The notes under the pieces were generated by a model, which saw only the letters and a list, made by a program, of their open reading frames with translations, did not search any database and was not told where the DNA came from. Positions 11,336 through 27,240 of a stretch of 64,000 nt of DNA are shown here, in pieces (the stretch's first letter is position 1; every line of letters begins with the position of its first letter). Made by a program: the position numbers and the translations under genes. Source of the DNA: Selaginella moellendorffii (Eukaryota; Streptophyta; Lycopodiopsida; Selaginellales; Selaginellaceae). The DNA lies in contig NW_003314338.1 in the NCBI RefSeq assembly GCF_000143415.4, forward strand, positions 665,333-729,332, written 5' to 3'.

Positions 11336-11675
11336 GAGAAGAAAGCATTATGACATATATAATATACAAAAGTGTTGATTGGCATTGACATTCAACCTTT
11401 TGCAGTGGTGTTACGTAGATTTTATAATTCCCTCTAAGGAATTTGATAATTTTCTATGAAAAAAATATCCTATATTTATTTTTTCAATTCTTCTTTCAAA
11501 ATGGAATATAATATATTTTATTTTGATACTATTTATATTTATTTTTTAATGTAATAAAACTATGATAATCAAAATAATTTTTGCTAATTGGGCAGGAGTT
11601 ATTTTTATAAGAATGTTTAATTTAACAAGATCTGCACTAAATCTTTTATTAATATTCAAGTGCCCTAAGAACAGG

Positions 11676-11864
11676 ATGAGCGCTTCACAGGAAGTGGTGG
11701 AAGTGGAGGATGACTCCGGCGAGGAGGAGGAGGAGGCGGAAGCGATCCTGGTGGGTTGTCTCACGGTTAACATTGTGGGTCTGCAGTACTACCACGGCAC
11801 GGTGACTAACGGTGAGATGGTCCAGCTTGTCCAAGAGCCTTGCCCGATTCAACATTCGCTTTAA
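11676..11864 (+). pseudogene. Fragment of HLTF/RAD5-type helicase 5' end
   Basis: Starts MSASQEVVEVEDDSGEEEEE exactly like the full helicase gene (minus strand, ATG at 45768) and continues into the first HIRAN beta strands (ILVGCLTVNIVGLQYYHGTV), but loses homology after about 50 codons. It lies at the 3' end of ABCC copy 1, as the other helicase fragment (52079-52200) lies between copies 2 and 3. It is therefore a passenger of the duplicated block and not a gene. Confidence 0.85.
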
Positions 11865-12110
11865 GCAGCTCCAACTTATCCACAGGAAGGCTCGTCTCGT
11901 TCACCACAATCCTCCTTGTCACGAAAACAGTGCGCTGTGATAGCGAAAAGCTATGTCCATTGAATCAAACTCCACGTCCATCAAGCTTTTGTGCTTGCGG
12001 TGCTTGAGATTTGAGCACTTAAACTGAAGAAACAAACCGTGAAGTCTCCTGATGATCCGAGAGCAATGGGAAAAGGGCTACGACACAAAACCCTACATTT
12101 CTAAATAGTT
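11861..12110 (-). pseudogene. LEA_2-like gene fragment (block copy 1)
   Basis: Minus-strand counterpart of 51540-51955 and 58380-58745. Recognisable words are GAGTTTGATTCAATGGACATAG-type coding and the NETSLP..KLELLKA segment. The pattern of a basic N-part, an EFDSMDIALRY strand and an S/D-SGKVPL segment resembles the LEA_2 (NDR1/HIN1-like) domain; that assignment is tentative. Truncated and without a start. Confidence 0.5.
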
Positions 12111-12129
12111 CTTATACATTAACTTCCAC

Positions 12130-12420
12130 GACAAAGAATTCTAGAGAACTTCTAGACGTTCGCCTCCACATAAGATTGCTGGTCAGATCAATCCAGAGTT
12201 TCCTGCATTTGAAAACGAACTTATCCACGAACTTACCAGCCAATTGCAAATGAGATCGTATTTGCCTTCGTACACAAACAGCTTGATGCCATCTTCCAGA
12301 AGAGCTGGCGGTTTATAAACCTGCAAAGCCAGCACTAAGCAAAACCCAGCAGAGAGAAAAAGACTGAAAACGCTTCTTTGAATGGACTGCCATCAGTGCC
12401 TTAGTATTCTTGCATAATTT
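12130..12420 (-). pseudogene. Serine carboxypeptidase and PITH fragments (block copy 1)
   Basis: Reading the minus strand, a short PITH piece (GGTDGSP, about 12400-12370) runs into a carboxypeptidase exon coding ALLEDGIKLFVYAGKYDLIC (about 12310-12245) with a GTAAGTTCG donor. The second motif is the catalytic-Asp region of peptidase family S10. Neither gene is complete. Confidence 0.6.
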
Positions 12421-12541
12421 AGAAAAAACCGTGAACTTGAATAATAAAGTATCATCTACTAAACTACCAGCTTGAATAGTAGTTTTTACAGTGATCTTTT
12501 ATTATACTCTTCTGGATAAGACATTTTAAAAGAAATAGATC

Positions 12542-17202
<4,661 letters not shown>

Positions 17203-17439
17203 TTGGTAAAAGATCTCTTTGGAGCGAGAGTTCCAAGACAGGTATATAAACTTGGTACAAACCCAAACTAGCGTTGAAAATGCCATTTATTATTATAATA
17301 ATTTCTAAGATTGCCAGAATATTCTGTTATCGTAAGTGAGTTGGAGCATCTCCAGCTCAATGGACGACTTATTTTTCAATTATAATTAAATTAGATTAGA
17401 AAGTTACTTGCATCTTTAAAATTTAATTATACAATAAGG

Positions 17440-18257
17440 AAGAGTTGCTGAGATCTAGCCAATTAATTATAAAGGGGTTATTTTTTTGACCTCGCCCCAG
17501 CGAATATGGAGGTGGCTAAGGAAGAGGAAAGTGTTGTGACACATGTTGCATGCAAAGTGTTGACCATCAAGCGAAGAAACCACCATAAAGAATGCATTGC
17601 CATCCCTATTCCTGTTAAGTGATTGCTCATCGGCTATCCAGGGATGCAACAGCGTGGAGAGCAGGCTGGCCCCGGGGGCTACCGATGGCGTGGCCACGCA
17701 TTTTCTCCATTGCCGATCTTGGGGGAGTGAGCGATGGGATCATGCTTAACGTGTCAATCACATTGGCAGCTTTGGCGAGCTGGGAGGCACGACCCTCTAT
17801 GTGCTGCGAGGCAAATGGTCAACACGCATTTGTCGCCTGTCGAGTGTTTTGTTTTGTAATGTATTTCTAGGGTTTATGGAATGGCGAGACAGCCCCTGCC
17901 GCTGCTGCCGATTCGCGATCCAAATCTGAGGCGCTGTGTCAATGCCGCTGGAACGAGCCACGTCCTGGTACGGTTTGTGTCAAGATCTAATTGATTTGTC
18001 TGCGCTTTCTTCTAATGTCTTCCATTTTACCTTCTTTTCTTCTTCTCGAACGCTTCAACTCTTGGCAGTCTTTTCTTTGCTGTTTTCGTTCTTTCCTGAT
18101 TTGATTTTTGCGATACTTTGTGGTGTCTTTGCTCCTGAGAATCCCATCGAAAGTTTTCACTTTCTTATGCTCTGAACTTAACAGTTTTCTTTTTTTTCTT
18201 TTGCAGGAGAAATACTGGCAACGAAACCATGATGCTCAAATCTCAAAGCTATTCCAA
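17440..18257. other. Intergenic between ABCC copy 1 and dioxygenase remnant
   Basis: Homology to the other ABCC upstream regions ends near 17440. Beyond it, an ATG at 17882 opens MARQPLPLLPIRDPNLRRCV (+), followed by a plausible GT donor and a TTTTGCAG acceptor at 18206. The second exon (EKYWQRNHDAQISKLFQSSG) then runs into the opposite-strand dioxygenase. This may be the 5' end of a truncated gene; not recognised. Confidence 0.3.
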
Positions 18258-19640
18258 TCATCTGGTACTCACCTCACACACACAGGCAGTTATTTTGTAG
18301 TACCAGTAGTAATGCTCCGGACCGTAGTTTCCCATATATCCGTTGTGAGACTCGCTGTTTGGATCATCGCTGAAAAGCTCGAAGTCGCCCAGGGGCTCGG
18401 ATTCGAGGTTGAAGCGCAGGTTCTTAAACCTGACGACCTTGTCGTCGATGGCTACCCAGCGCTTTGCAGAGACAGAGCTGGTGAGAAGTTCGTCATCCGA
18501 GTAAACTTTAGACTGTTCCATGAGGCAAACGTATAGCTCCACCACCATCCTGTCTTGTCCTTTAAACCCAGAGAAGTAAAGGTTCGTCTCCGTGTACTGC
18601 TCGAGAGGAAACACCAGCTTCTCTGGCGATGAATTTGCATCCTGGATCCAAGGTGCGAGAGCTGACTTCACCCGTGGCACAGCCGCCGCACTAACTTCAC
18701 ACAGAGTTCCGTTGGATCCAACGTTCGCCTTGCGTACCAGGTTGAAATGCAGGCAAGCGCGGGTTCCTCATCTCACTGGTTGCACTTCATGCTCGCAGTC
18801 GGCGAAGAAGGCGGTGTAGTTGAAGCCCGGGACGTCAAAGTCGAAAGTTTTCGTGAGGTTGCCGTGCTGATGTCGCGTAGGAAGCTGGAGTATGAGGGTG
18901 GCAAACATGCCAGGCTCCTTCTCGGTGTCTCGGTGTAGCTTGAAGTGTCCATCTTGTGAAAGAACAATAAAAGATCGATCAGTAAAGCTTTGAACGAAAT
19001 TTTCCTTCTACGAAGTATAAGAAAGACCCACGCAAAGAGAAACCAGCCATGAAACTATTTAAGTGATTGCAAGAAATCAAACAAGGACGTAAAATAGAGT
19101 GTGTGTGCACAATCCTTGTGAAGAAAGAGAGCCTAGATCAGGCTTCCAAAGATGTCCCGGAGAAAACACTTACAGCCCAAGACTAGCCAAGAAAAAACGC
19201 AAAGAAGAAACCAAAGGGTACCAAGAAAAAGAGGAGATGGAGAATATGTGCATCCCACCTGAATCGTAAACCAGCAGCTTGTACAAATGGGCTTCCACCT
19301 GGATCCATCCCCAAGCCACGAACAGCGGTAGCAGCGACGGTGTGGACAGTGTCGCCGTGGAAAAATACGACAAGCCTTTGCTACCATCGATCTGCCAAGC
19401 TCTTCGCACAGCCGTGTCGACCAGAGTCCGATTCCCAAGCCCATGCGGCGCCTGCTCGGCCGCTTCCTGGAGCCTAAATGCGTCGTCGAGCGATATTGGA
19501 AGCGCTACCTCACCGATTCCTTGCACGGAGATGGAGCTCGGGAGGCGATCATCGATGCTTCCTCCACACGCAAAGCTTCCTGCGGCTTCTTGCGTGAGCG
19601 CTCCTTTCGATCGACCATTTGGGAAATATTTTGTGAGCAT
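18258..19640 (-). pseudogene. 2OG-Fe(II) dioxygenase-like, N-terminal part, with in-frame stop
   Basis: Exon 1 (19640-19259) codes a DGxGEVALPIS-type strand region, TLVDTAVRRAWQID and LYKLLVYDS. After an intron, exon 2 (from 18952) reads DGHFKLHRDTEKEPGMFATL, containing the HxD iron-binding pair (H-R-D), then FFADCEHEVQPV with the distal His. This is the double-stranded beta-helix of prolyl-hydroxylase-type dioxygenases. Directly after EVQPVR the frame meets TGA (18768-18770), where GTRACLHFNLV continues in frame, so a CGA-to-TGA change is likely. The reading then continues to GPEHYYWYYK near 18300. The expected C-terminal continuation is absent here but resembles the minus-strand remnant at 7324-8520. 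Confidence 0.7.
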
Positions 19641-19910
19641 AGAACCCTAAATTCTTTCTTTCTTTCCCCTTTCTCGAGAAAGCTTCCCGCGCAAGCCTCC
19701 AAAATTAAATGTGACACGTGTGCAAAGAATAAAGGTATCTTGTTTTTTACCATTAAATCAATTGACAGAATATACTTTGTGGGTTAATCTGGTAAGAGAT
19801 TTCACCTAGGCTGGTAAAAAGAAACCATTGCTCTTCGCGTGATTACGCGGGTAGGACGCTAGGGTTTGAGGGCGCAGAGAGCGACGCAGCGAGCGAGGAG
19901 GAGAGCGGCC

Positions 19911-21765
19911 ATGGAGACATTCTATCTCGTCGTCTTCGCGGTCCAGCTCCTCGCCGTGGCGGCACTCGAGTTTCGCCGTGGCAGCAAGGACCGGATCGTC
20001 GCGACATCGGCCTTCAATGCCTTCAAGAACAATTACCTGGTGGTCTACTCGCTCATGATGGGTGAGTTCTTTCTCGATTTCGCCCGCATTGCGTGCTTCC
20101 AGCTCCTAGATCTCGCCAAATGCGTACTCGGATCTCTAGATCTTAACTCTCTTCCCTCTTTCTTCCTCTCCCCCAGCGGGAGATTGGCTCCAGGGACCAT
20201 ACGTTTACTTCCTCTACAGCCACTATGGCTTCCAGAAGGGGGATATTGGGCGGCTCTTCATCGCTGGCTTTGGATCTTCCATGCTGTTTGGGACGATTGT
20301 GGGATCTCTCGCGGACAAATAGTAAGCTTCTTGGTTTGGATTAGAATTGGAATTCACGCTGTTTCTATGCGCAGTGGCCGGAAGCGAGCTAGCATAACGT
20401 ACTGCATCACCTACATTTTGAGCTGCTTCACCAAACACTCTCCTCAGTTCCAAGTTCTCATGGTGGGAAGAATTCTTGGTGGAATTGCTACCTCGCTCCT
20501 GTTCTCGGCATTTGAGTCGTGGCTAGTTGCTGAGCACTTTAAGGTTTGTGGATTTGTCAGTACGTTGGATTGTCTGACAACTTTCTTCTTTAACTTCTCT
20601 GTGATTTTTTAGAGAGGATTCGAGGAACAGTGGCTGTCGATGACGTTTTCTAAAGCAATCTTTCTTGGGAACGGATTGGTAGCCATACTCTCGGGGCTGG
20701 TTGCCAACAGTCTCGTCGGATCTCTCAACTTGGGACCTGTTGCTCCTTTTGATGCCGCATCCTGCGTGCTAGCGATCGGCATGGCGGTTATCATGTTTAC
20801 GTGGGCTGAGAACTACGGAGATCCTACCGAAAGCAAGACGCTTTTGACGCAGTTCAAAGTCGCCGGGTCTGCTATCGCCTCTGGTAAGCTTTTCATGTCT
20901 TTAATGCAAGCGAGAGCCTTATCTTTGGATTCTATGTAGATGAAAAGATTGCTCTCCTAGGAGCAATCCAATCTCTCTTCGAGGGCTCCATGTACACTTT
21001 CGTCTTCCTCTGGACGCCTGCATTGAGTCCTAACGATCAGGAGATTCCGCATGGCTTCATCTTCGCCACGTTCATGCTGGCGTCTATGTTTGGGAGTTCG
21101 CTCACTTCCAAGCTCATGGCTCGCGGTCGTGTGGAAGGATACATGCAGATAGTGTTCTTAGTTTCTGCGGCAGCTCTCTTTCTCCCAGTTCTCGTTGGTG
21201 TGAGTGTTTATATGTATGCTCCGGTTGACGTTACTGACATTGTTGATCAGTTTATGACAGAATCGGCTGGAGAAGCTACCGACTCTATCAGCACAAGCGG
21301 CCGAATTCAGATGCTCGGCTTCTGTGTTTTTGAAGCCTGCGTTGGAATTTTTTGGCCCTCGATCATGAAGATGCGCTCTCAATACATTCCAGAGGAATCC
21401 AGGAGTACAATCATGAACTTCTTCCGGATTCCTCTTAACATCTTCGTCTGCGTGGTGCTTTACAACGTAAGTTTCTTTCTCAAGGTTTAACTTCTCCCGT
21501 GTTTTGATATCTTAGTTGTCGCTACTTTCAGGTGAGCGCATTCCCGATCACCTTCATGTTTGGAATGTGTTCCATTTTCCTTGTGATGGCTGCGGTTCTT
21601 CAGAACAGGCTGATGGTTGTGTCCGAGAAGGACAAGGCGAAAACCAGTAAGTCATTCACATCTAATCCGTAAGCTCTCTGGTTGATGATCGTTATTTCTG
21701 TAGAGCCGGTGGAGGCCTGGCCTGAGAAAGAGCATGAAACGGAAGCAGAACCCCTTAACGTCTAA
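19911..21765 (+). CDS. MFS transporter, molybdate-anion transporter (MFSD5/MOT2-like)
   Basis: Polytopic membrane protein of 479 aa from seven exons: 19911-20061, 20177-20321, 20375-20543, 20613-20883, 20940-21466, 21532-21646, 21704-21765 (sum 1440 nt, in frame). It belongs to the MFSD5 branch of the major facilitator superfamily; the Chlamydomonas member MOT2 imports molybdate (family knowledge). Visible: an N-terminal hydrophobic helix, AGDWLQGPYVYFLYSHYG after TM1-2, the MFS loop LADKYGRKRAS at the exon 2-3 junction, GRILGGIATSLLFSAFESW, and repeated hydrophobic segments to the end. The start ATG follows a GAGAGCGGCC context, and upstream in-frame extension lacks an ATG. No defects seen. 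Confidence 0.9.
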
Positions 21766-22184
21766 CATACTCGACTTGGCAAGGAAACGTAAGAGCTTGA
21801 TTTCCTCGAGGATTTCATTTCGGCCTGATCTCATTTGTGGACAGTAGTCCCGTTTTTTTCTTTTTCTTCTCTACAAAACGAGTTTTGTAGCTGTGTCATT
21901 GCAGCAGCACCACTTCTACTTGTATATGTCACTATATCGTAATGCAACATTGAGCACAATTTCCTCCGTCATGGGATCATGGGGCTTACGTGAAAATGTG
22001 GAGACTTTGGTCCTTTCCTTGATTAGGCGACGTGCGAGGGATCATGTGAGTAGTTTTCTCGCTTTGTTTTTATTCGAGGTGGCTGATCCAACTCTCCACA
22101 TGCAGGAACTCTGACGATCACGTCGCGCAAAACTTTCTTCTCTCTCTCTCTCGCTCTCGGGTTTCGTGGAACAGCAAAGGTACA
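21766..22184. other. Intergenic between MFS and SOD genes
   Basis: Contains the MFS 3' UTR and the SOD promoter. A CT microsatellite lies at about 22133-22152, 35 bp before the probable SOD start. Confidence 0.5.
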
Positions 22185-23169
22185 ATGGAAGCGTTTAGAA
22201 AAAGCGCGAGCTNNNNNNNNNNNNNNNNNNNNNNNNNNNNNNNNNNNNNNNNNNNNNNNNNNNNNNNNNNNNNNNNNNNNNNNNNNNNNNNNNNNNNNNN
22301 NNNNNNNNNNNNNNNNNNNNNNNNNNNNNNNNNNNNNNNNNNNNNNNNNNNNNNNNNNNNNNNNNNNNNNNNNNNNNNNNNNNNNNNNNNNNNNNNNTTC
22401 ACACAAAACGCTACAGGAAGTAAGCTAAGCATCGCAAACTCTTTACTTTGGATCATCTCTCGAAATAACTTCACGGTTTTTCCCAGGTCATACGGCTCTG
22501 CACGGCATAATTCAAGGACTCAAACCAGGCTTACACGGCCTTCATATCCATACATATGGCGATCTAAGCAGTGGTTGCAAAGTCCTGGGTACGTAAGAGA
22601 GCTTGTTTTTTTCTTCTCTTTGATAGAGAGCCTTAAGTCGTGCTCGACTTGACAGGTACGCACTACAATCCTTTGAACAGGAGGCACAACGACAATGTAA
22701 ATATCGATCGCCATGCTGGAGATCTTGGCAACATCCAGGCAGCCGCCAATGGTAGAAACTTTTCAGTAAAAAAACCATTTCTTCTGTATCTAACCCGTGA
22801 TCTCGCTGTCGCTCAGGCGTCGCCGAGTTCTTCTCTGCAAACTGTGAGGTACTTTCAAGTCTACCAGGCCTTGACGAAGTGTTTAACTCTTGCGTGTAGA
22901 TTCCACTCCGGGGAGCGAATTCTATACTCGGAAGATCCATTGTCGTGCACGATCACGCCGACGATCTTGGGCGGAGTGAGTATGAGAGATTTTAGTGCTC
23001 GATGAGAACTTACAAGCTCTGTGTGATCGATCTTTCAGGCGGGAGTATATCTGGGAACGCTGGAGGTCCTGTTGCTTGCGGTAATTTTTTCTTGGTTCCA
23101 AGGTAGAAATTTTGGTGTTCTTACCATTTGATCTCCATAGGAATAATTGGCGTTCGTTACCACGCATAG
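22185..23169 (+). CDS. Cu/Zn superoxide dismutase (crossed by assembly gap)
   Basis: Dismutates superoxide to oxygen and hydrogen peroxide. The likely ATG at 22185 (MEAFRKSAS) runs into the gap; the post-gap coding starts FTQNATG. Exons then give HGLHIHTYGD (two copper His), GTHYNPLNRRHND (bridging and zinc His), DRHAGDLGN (zinc His and Asp), IVVHDHADDLG (fourth copper His) and GNAGGPVACGIIG, with TAG at 23167-23169. The Cys pair (SSGCK and VACG) is present. All metal ligands are kept, so it is a dismutase and not the CCS chaperone. The odd point is Pro where Cu/Zn SODs normally carry the active-site Arg before VACG. The exon 2 part inside the gap cannot be read. Confidence 0.85.
22213..22397. 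other. Assembly gap (185 N)
   Basis: Run of N inside the 5' part of the superoxide dismutase gene. Open frames crossing it are artefacts. Confidence 0.99.
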
Positions 23170-23270
23170 ATTTCTCATCACATAGTTTTATTTTGTTTGC
23201 TTTGTTCTCGTTCGCGCGTTTTTTCAAAATTTTAAATTTAAAAAGATTGGTTTGCCCTAGAAAAGGATGA

Positions 23271-25295
23271 ATGGTTCGCGCATCGATCAAGAGCTTTCTC
23301 GCGATCGGGAGGGCGATCGGCAGTCGCAGATCCATGGCAATGCTTGCGCCCAGCGAGACCTGGCAGCTCAATTCCTCTTCTCCATCGCCCTCTTCCCTGA
23401 ACGATCTCGACGATTCGCCCCCGAGATCCCAAGAACTGCTCACCACAACAGTAGAGCGATTGCTGGGCTCCTGCCGCGCCGCAGACGCCGACACCTATCT
23501 CTCGATTCTCGCCCGGATCGCCGACGCAGGAGCTCTAGCCCACGGCCGCCGGATCCACGCTTTCATCTACAAACTGGGCTGTGATCCCAATCGCAACCTC
23601 ACGATCGTCCTGTGCGGCGTGATCCGGATGTATGGCTGCTGTGGATCGGTCTTGGATGCGCGTGATCTCTTCGATTCCATGCCCGGGAAGGGCCCAATCG
23701 AGTGGAACACGATGCTCGTGGTGTATACCCAGAACGGGCATCTTGAGCCTGGTATGGATCTCTTGCAAAGAATGCCTCTCCAAGACGTGGTTACCTGGAA
23801 CACCACCATAGCTGCGATGCTCCGGAATGGCCACGTCCGCGAGGCGAAGAGAGTCTTCGATCAAATCCCCGAGAGAAGCGTTGCGAGCTGGAACACATTG
23901 ATCACACACTATGCCGAGAATGGGGATTTTGGCAGAGCTAGGAGGATTTTCGAGGAGATGCTCATCGAGGGCGTGGCGCCCAGCCCAGTGACGTTCCTTG
24001 GCGCGCTGGGGAGCTGTGAGGGCGCGGCTTCTCTGCGATTTGGGCGAATGCTACACGAGCGGATCCTGGAAGCGCGGATGGAATCCAACGTCCGGGTCGC
24101 GAGCGCGATCGTGAGCATGTATGGGCGATGCGGCAGCATCGCCGAGGCGAGAGCTACCTTCGATCGACTCCCAAATCGCAACCGCGTGACTTGGAATGGG
24201 ATGCTCGCAGCGTATGCGCAGAACGGGCACAGCATCCAAGCGCTCGAGTTCTTCCACACGGTGATGAGGAGAGAAAGAAACATCGCTCCAAACAGGATGA
24301 CCTTCCTGAGCTTGCTCGAGGCGTGCTCCAATCTCTCGGCGCTCGAGGAGGGAAGATCCATCCACTCGAGCATCAGAAACTCTCCCGGCCTGGAATCCAA
24401 TCCCAAAGTCGTGAGCGCGCTCGTCACCATGTACGCGAAGTGTGGCGAGCTCCACCTCGCAAAGAAAGTCTTTGACGAGTGCCCGAGCTGGAACAAGGAC
24501 GCCATAGCCTGGACCGCGATGATCCTCGCGTATGCGCGTAACGGGCATCCCAAGGAAGCGATCAAGCTCTTGCCTCTCATGGACAGCCAAGGCATCCACA
24601 CCGACAAAGTCACCTTCGTGAACATCCTCGACGCTTGCGGCAGCATCACCGACGTGAAACTCGGGAGATCTCTCCACAAACTCTTGGAGGAAGAACAGGC
24701 CGAGATGGACGTCCACCTCGGGACGAGCATCGTCGGGATGTATGGCCGGTGTGGAAGCCTGGATCGAGCTCGAGAGATCTTCCACAGCATGAGAGACAAA
24801 GACACATTCACCTGGAACACGATCATCGCTGTGCACTCTCACAACGGAGATCCTCGAGGAGCTCTCGAGCTCTTCCGGCTCATGGAGCTCCAAGGCGAGC
24901 GGCCGGATCGACTGACTTGTACGTGTGTTCTTGCGGCTTGCGGACACGCGGGGCTTGTGGCCGACGCTCGCTACCACTTTGTGAGCATGCGAGAGAGCTA
25001 CGGTGTGGAGGCCGGGGTGGATCACTACGCTTGCATGGCGGATTTGCTGGCCAGGTCCGGGAAGCTGGAACAGGCCGAGGAGTTGATCCATGCAATGCCG
25101 TTTGAGCCTCACATCCATCTCTGGACGTCGCTGCTGGGGGCTTGCAATGTTCACAAGAATGTGGAGATTGGCATCCGGGTTTCCAAGCACGTCGATGAGT
25201 TGCTCCCGGATTCTAGCTGCGGACAGGTGATGCTCCGGAATGTGCTGCTCTCGGGGACTCGGAAGTCGGGCTCGAGCGCTCTCAAAGACTCGTGA
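23271..25295 (+). CDS. Pentatricopeptide repeat protein (PLS type)
   Basis: Intronless 674-aa protein, probably an organelle RNA-binding factor. After a Ser/Arg-rich N-terminus (plausible transit peptide, with an internal alternative Met at residue 22) it carries a nearly continuous array of PPR motifs from about residue 75 to 650. Examples are VIRMYGCCGSVLDARDLFD, VVTWNTTIAAMLRNG, SWNTLITHYAENGDFGRARR, TWNGMLAAYAQNGHSIQAL and FVNILDACGSI. It closes with HYACMADLLARSGKLEQAEE and MPFEPHIHLWTSLLGACNVH, the motif that normally precedes the E domain, then ends about 50 residues later without E+ or DYW domains. Alone it may bind RNA but would need a partner deaminase for editing. Confidence 0.9.
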   Translation: MVRASIKSFLAIGRAIGSRRSMAMLAPSETWQLNSSSPSPSSLNDLDDSPPRSQELLTTTVERLLGSCRAADADTYLSILARIADAGALAHGRRIHAFIYKLGCDPNRNLTIVLCGVIRMYGCCGSVLDARDLFDSMPGKGPIEWNTMLVVYTQNGHLEPGMDLLQRMPLQDVVTWNTTIAAMLRNGHVREAKRVFDQIPERSVASWNTLITHYAENGDFGRARRIFEEMLIEGVAPSPVTFLGALGSCEGAASLRFGRMLHERILEARMESNVRVASAIVSMYGRCGSIAEARATFDRLPNRNRVTWNGMLAAYAQNGHSIQALEFFHTVMRRERNIAPNRMTFLSLLEACSNLSALEEGRSIHSSIRNSPGLESNPKVVSALVTMYAKCGELHLAKKVFDECPSWNKDAIAWTAMILAYARNGHPKEAIKLLPLMDSQGIHTDKVTFVNILDACGSITDVKLGRSLHKLLEEEQAEMDVHLGTSIVGMYGRCGSLDRAREIFHSMRDKDTFTWNTIIAVHSHNGDPRGALELFRLMELQGERPDRLTCTCVLAACGHAGLVADARYHFVSMRESYGVEAGVDHYACMADLLARSGKLEQAEELIHAMPFEPHIHLWTSLLGACNVHKNVEIGIRVSKHVDELLPDSSCGQVMLRNVLLSGTRKSGSSALKDS

Positions 25296-26503
25296 AGATG
25301 TTTGGTTCATTGCCAACTCTCGGGTAAAGTTTCCTTTCTTTGTTCTTTTTTCTCCTGTGTTAACGCAAGATCGTTTGCTCAGGGATAGATTCTTTTCGAG
25401 GAGAAGATCATGGTGCTGAGGATCATCGGTAAGTTTTTGTTTCTTCTTTTTGCAATCACAGGCCGATATTGAGCATTAGAAAGAGGTCAGCTTTATTGTT
25501 GTTCTTCTTCTTTACTCCTTCTAAAAGCAAGCTCTTTTCTCAGACGAAGCGTAAGAAGCAAAGCTTTATGGGCTACTGGCAAGGATAAAGTCTTATACTC
25601 CAGCACAGGAGCACTTTCTTTCATACTTCCAAGCTACTTACGTAAGCCACTTTACTTTTTCACAGTTCTTCATGCTCAATACTTCACAGATTTGATCCAT
25701 CAAACGAGTATAGTTTTTACTCAACAGGAGGAGCTCACTACTCAGAGATTTCGCTGAGTTGTTTTCTATAATTTAAGAAGATCATGGTGATCAGTGAGCA
25801 TTGAATTCCACTTTCTATACTTCCACTCACGCGCAATCAGCTTTGTCCAGGACTTTCATGAATTCACAGCTTCCATCCTTTTGACTCTCACTCAAGTTCA
25901 CAAGATCTTCCTCGAGGTACCAAAATCTAGCTCTTGTGATCATGTGTCCGCCGTTTAAAGCATTGTTTTCTCGTCGCAGGCAAAGATCTTTCGAAGGTCA
26001 GAAAGCCAAGATATCTCACACCATTTTCTGAGGCGTGCATAGAGCCAGAGCTCCAATCTTTTGGACGAGCCCAACTTACGCACGCTGCTCATCCATCCTC
26101 GTCTCATTCAAGTGTAAGCGTTTGGAAAGTGAGGCTCCCGCTTCACTTCCGGTTTTAAGTCAAGCTCTCGCACAAACGACGAAGACGTGTATCATAACTC
26201 TCACATATACGTCGTAGCATTCAAGGGGAGAGGACCATGGAGGCCGTGAGATCGATCGATCCATCATGGGCTTCGTTTAGGCTGTCCACTTCAGACATCT
26301 CGACTTCACGCCAAGTGTTTCAGGATAGAATCCCCACAACTCCCACTTCTTAACATGACACGAAGGAGAGAGACGTTTGAAATATTTTTTATTTTATTAT
26401 TTGGTTATATTAATATTTCTAAAGGTAAATAAAATTATTAGAACATACTTATTCTTAATACATTAGTAATGTAAATTAATTACATAATTACTATATAATG
26501 CAA
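25296..26503. other. Non-coding, 3' of PPR gene
   Basis: About 1.2 kb without a supported gene. The left part is probably 3' UTR of the PPR gene. From about 26370 it becomes strongly AT-rich. I saw no RNA gene before the tRNA. Confidence 0.45.
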
Positions 26504-26577
26504 GCTAGAGTAGCTCAGTTGGTTAGAGCATGTGGCTGTTAACCACAGGGTCAAAGGTTCGAATCCTCTCTCTAGCG
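26504..26577 (+). tRNA. tRNA-Asn (GTT)
   Basis: 74-nt cloverleaf: acceptor GCTAGAG paired with CTCTAGC, D-arm GCTC/GAGC, anticodon arm TGTGG-CTGTTAA-CCACA with anticodon GTT, T-loop TTCGAAT. The T-stem (AAAGG/CCTCT) has one A-C mismatch. Intronless, no encoded CCA. A and B box elements (TAGCTCAGTTGG, GGTTCGAATCC) are intact. Confidence 0.93.
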
Positions 26578-27240
26578 AATTAGTTAAAAAGACAAAATGG
26601 TATTAACTATTATTAATTAATACAAACTAGTATCATTATTGTTATTATTGCTATTAATAATACAGAAATTGTCTGATTGATAATTTGACCAGCATGGTCA
26701 GCTGAAGGTGGGAATGTACCATAAGATAAAACAAAGAAAAAAACTAGATAAGATAAGAACCATGAGATTTTTAAATGAAGGAATGAGACTGGAAAAATTC
26801 CATGGTTGAATTAAAATCACTGAAAATCACGTGCTGTCACTGTGGAGATGAACCTCATGTTAACTGATGATTCCATGTGAGAAATGAATGTGAGAGAGGT
26901 GCAGCACTACATGTGACTGTGATCTCCACTGCCACAAAAATTATCTAGGATTAAAAAACAGGGCTTTGGAAACAGAACTAAATCCTACTCCGGAAAGCCA
27001 GCCGGAATCTTTGGAGTTCACTGTGCCGACACACTGCAAAAGCAAAGAAAAATCAAAAAACAAAGCTTGAAAGATCTGCAATCCAATCCGTAACAAGTTA
27101 TAGATGATCTTGTCGAGAATCAAGCTAATGTTTAGAGAAAAGCCTGCAATGAACGAATTGATTGAATCGAGGAAAAAACACGTTACCATCAACAAGAACT
27201 TGCTCCTCTCTCTCTCTCTCTCTCTATCTGCGTTGCACTA
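26578..27240. other. AT-rich intergenic and remorin 3' flank
   Basis: AT-rich left part with no gene. The right end holds a CT microsatellite (about 27207-27226) in the remorin 3' UTR. Confidence 0.45.

Noticed and set aside
22023-22652. Open frames spanning the N gap
   Set aside because: They are open only because N codons cannot be stops.
24051-25316. 421-aa open frame on the minus strand
   Set aside because: Antisense shadow of the GC-rich intronless PPR gene; no motifs of its own and it mirrors PPR codons.
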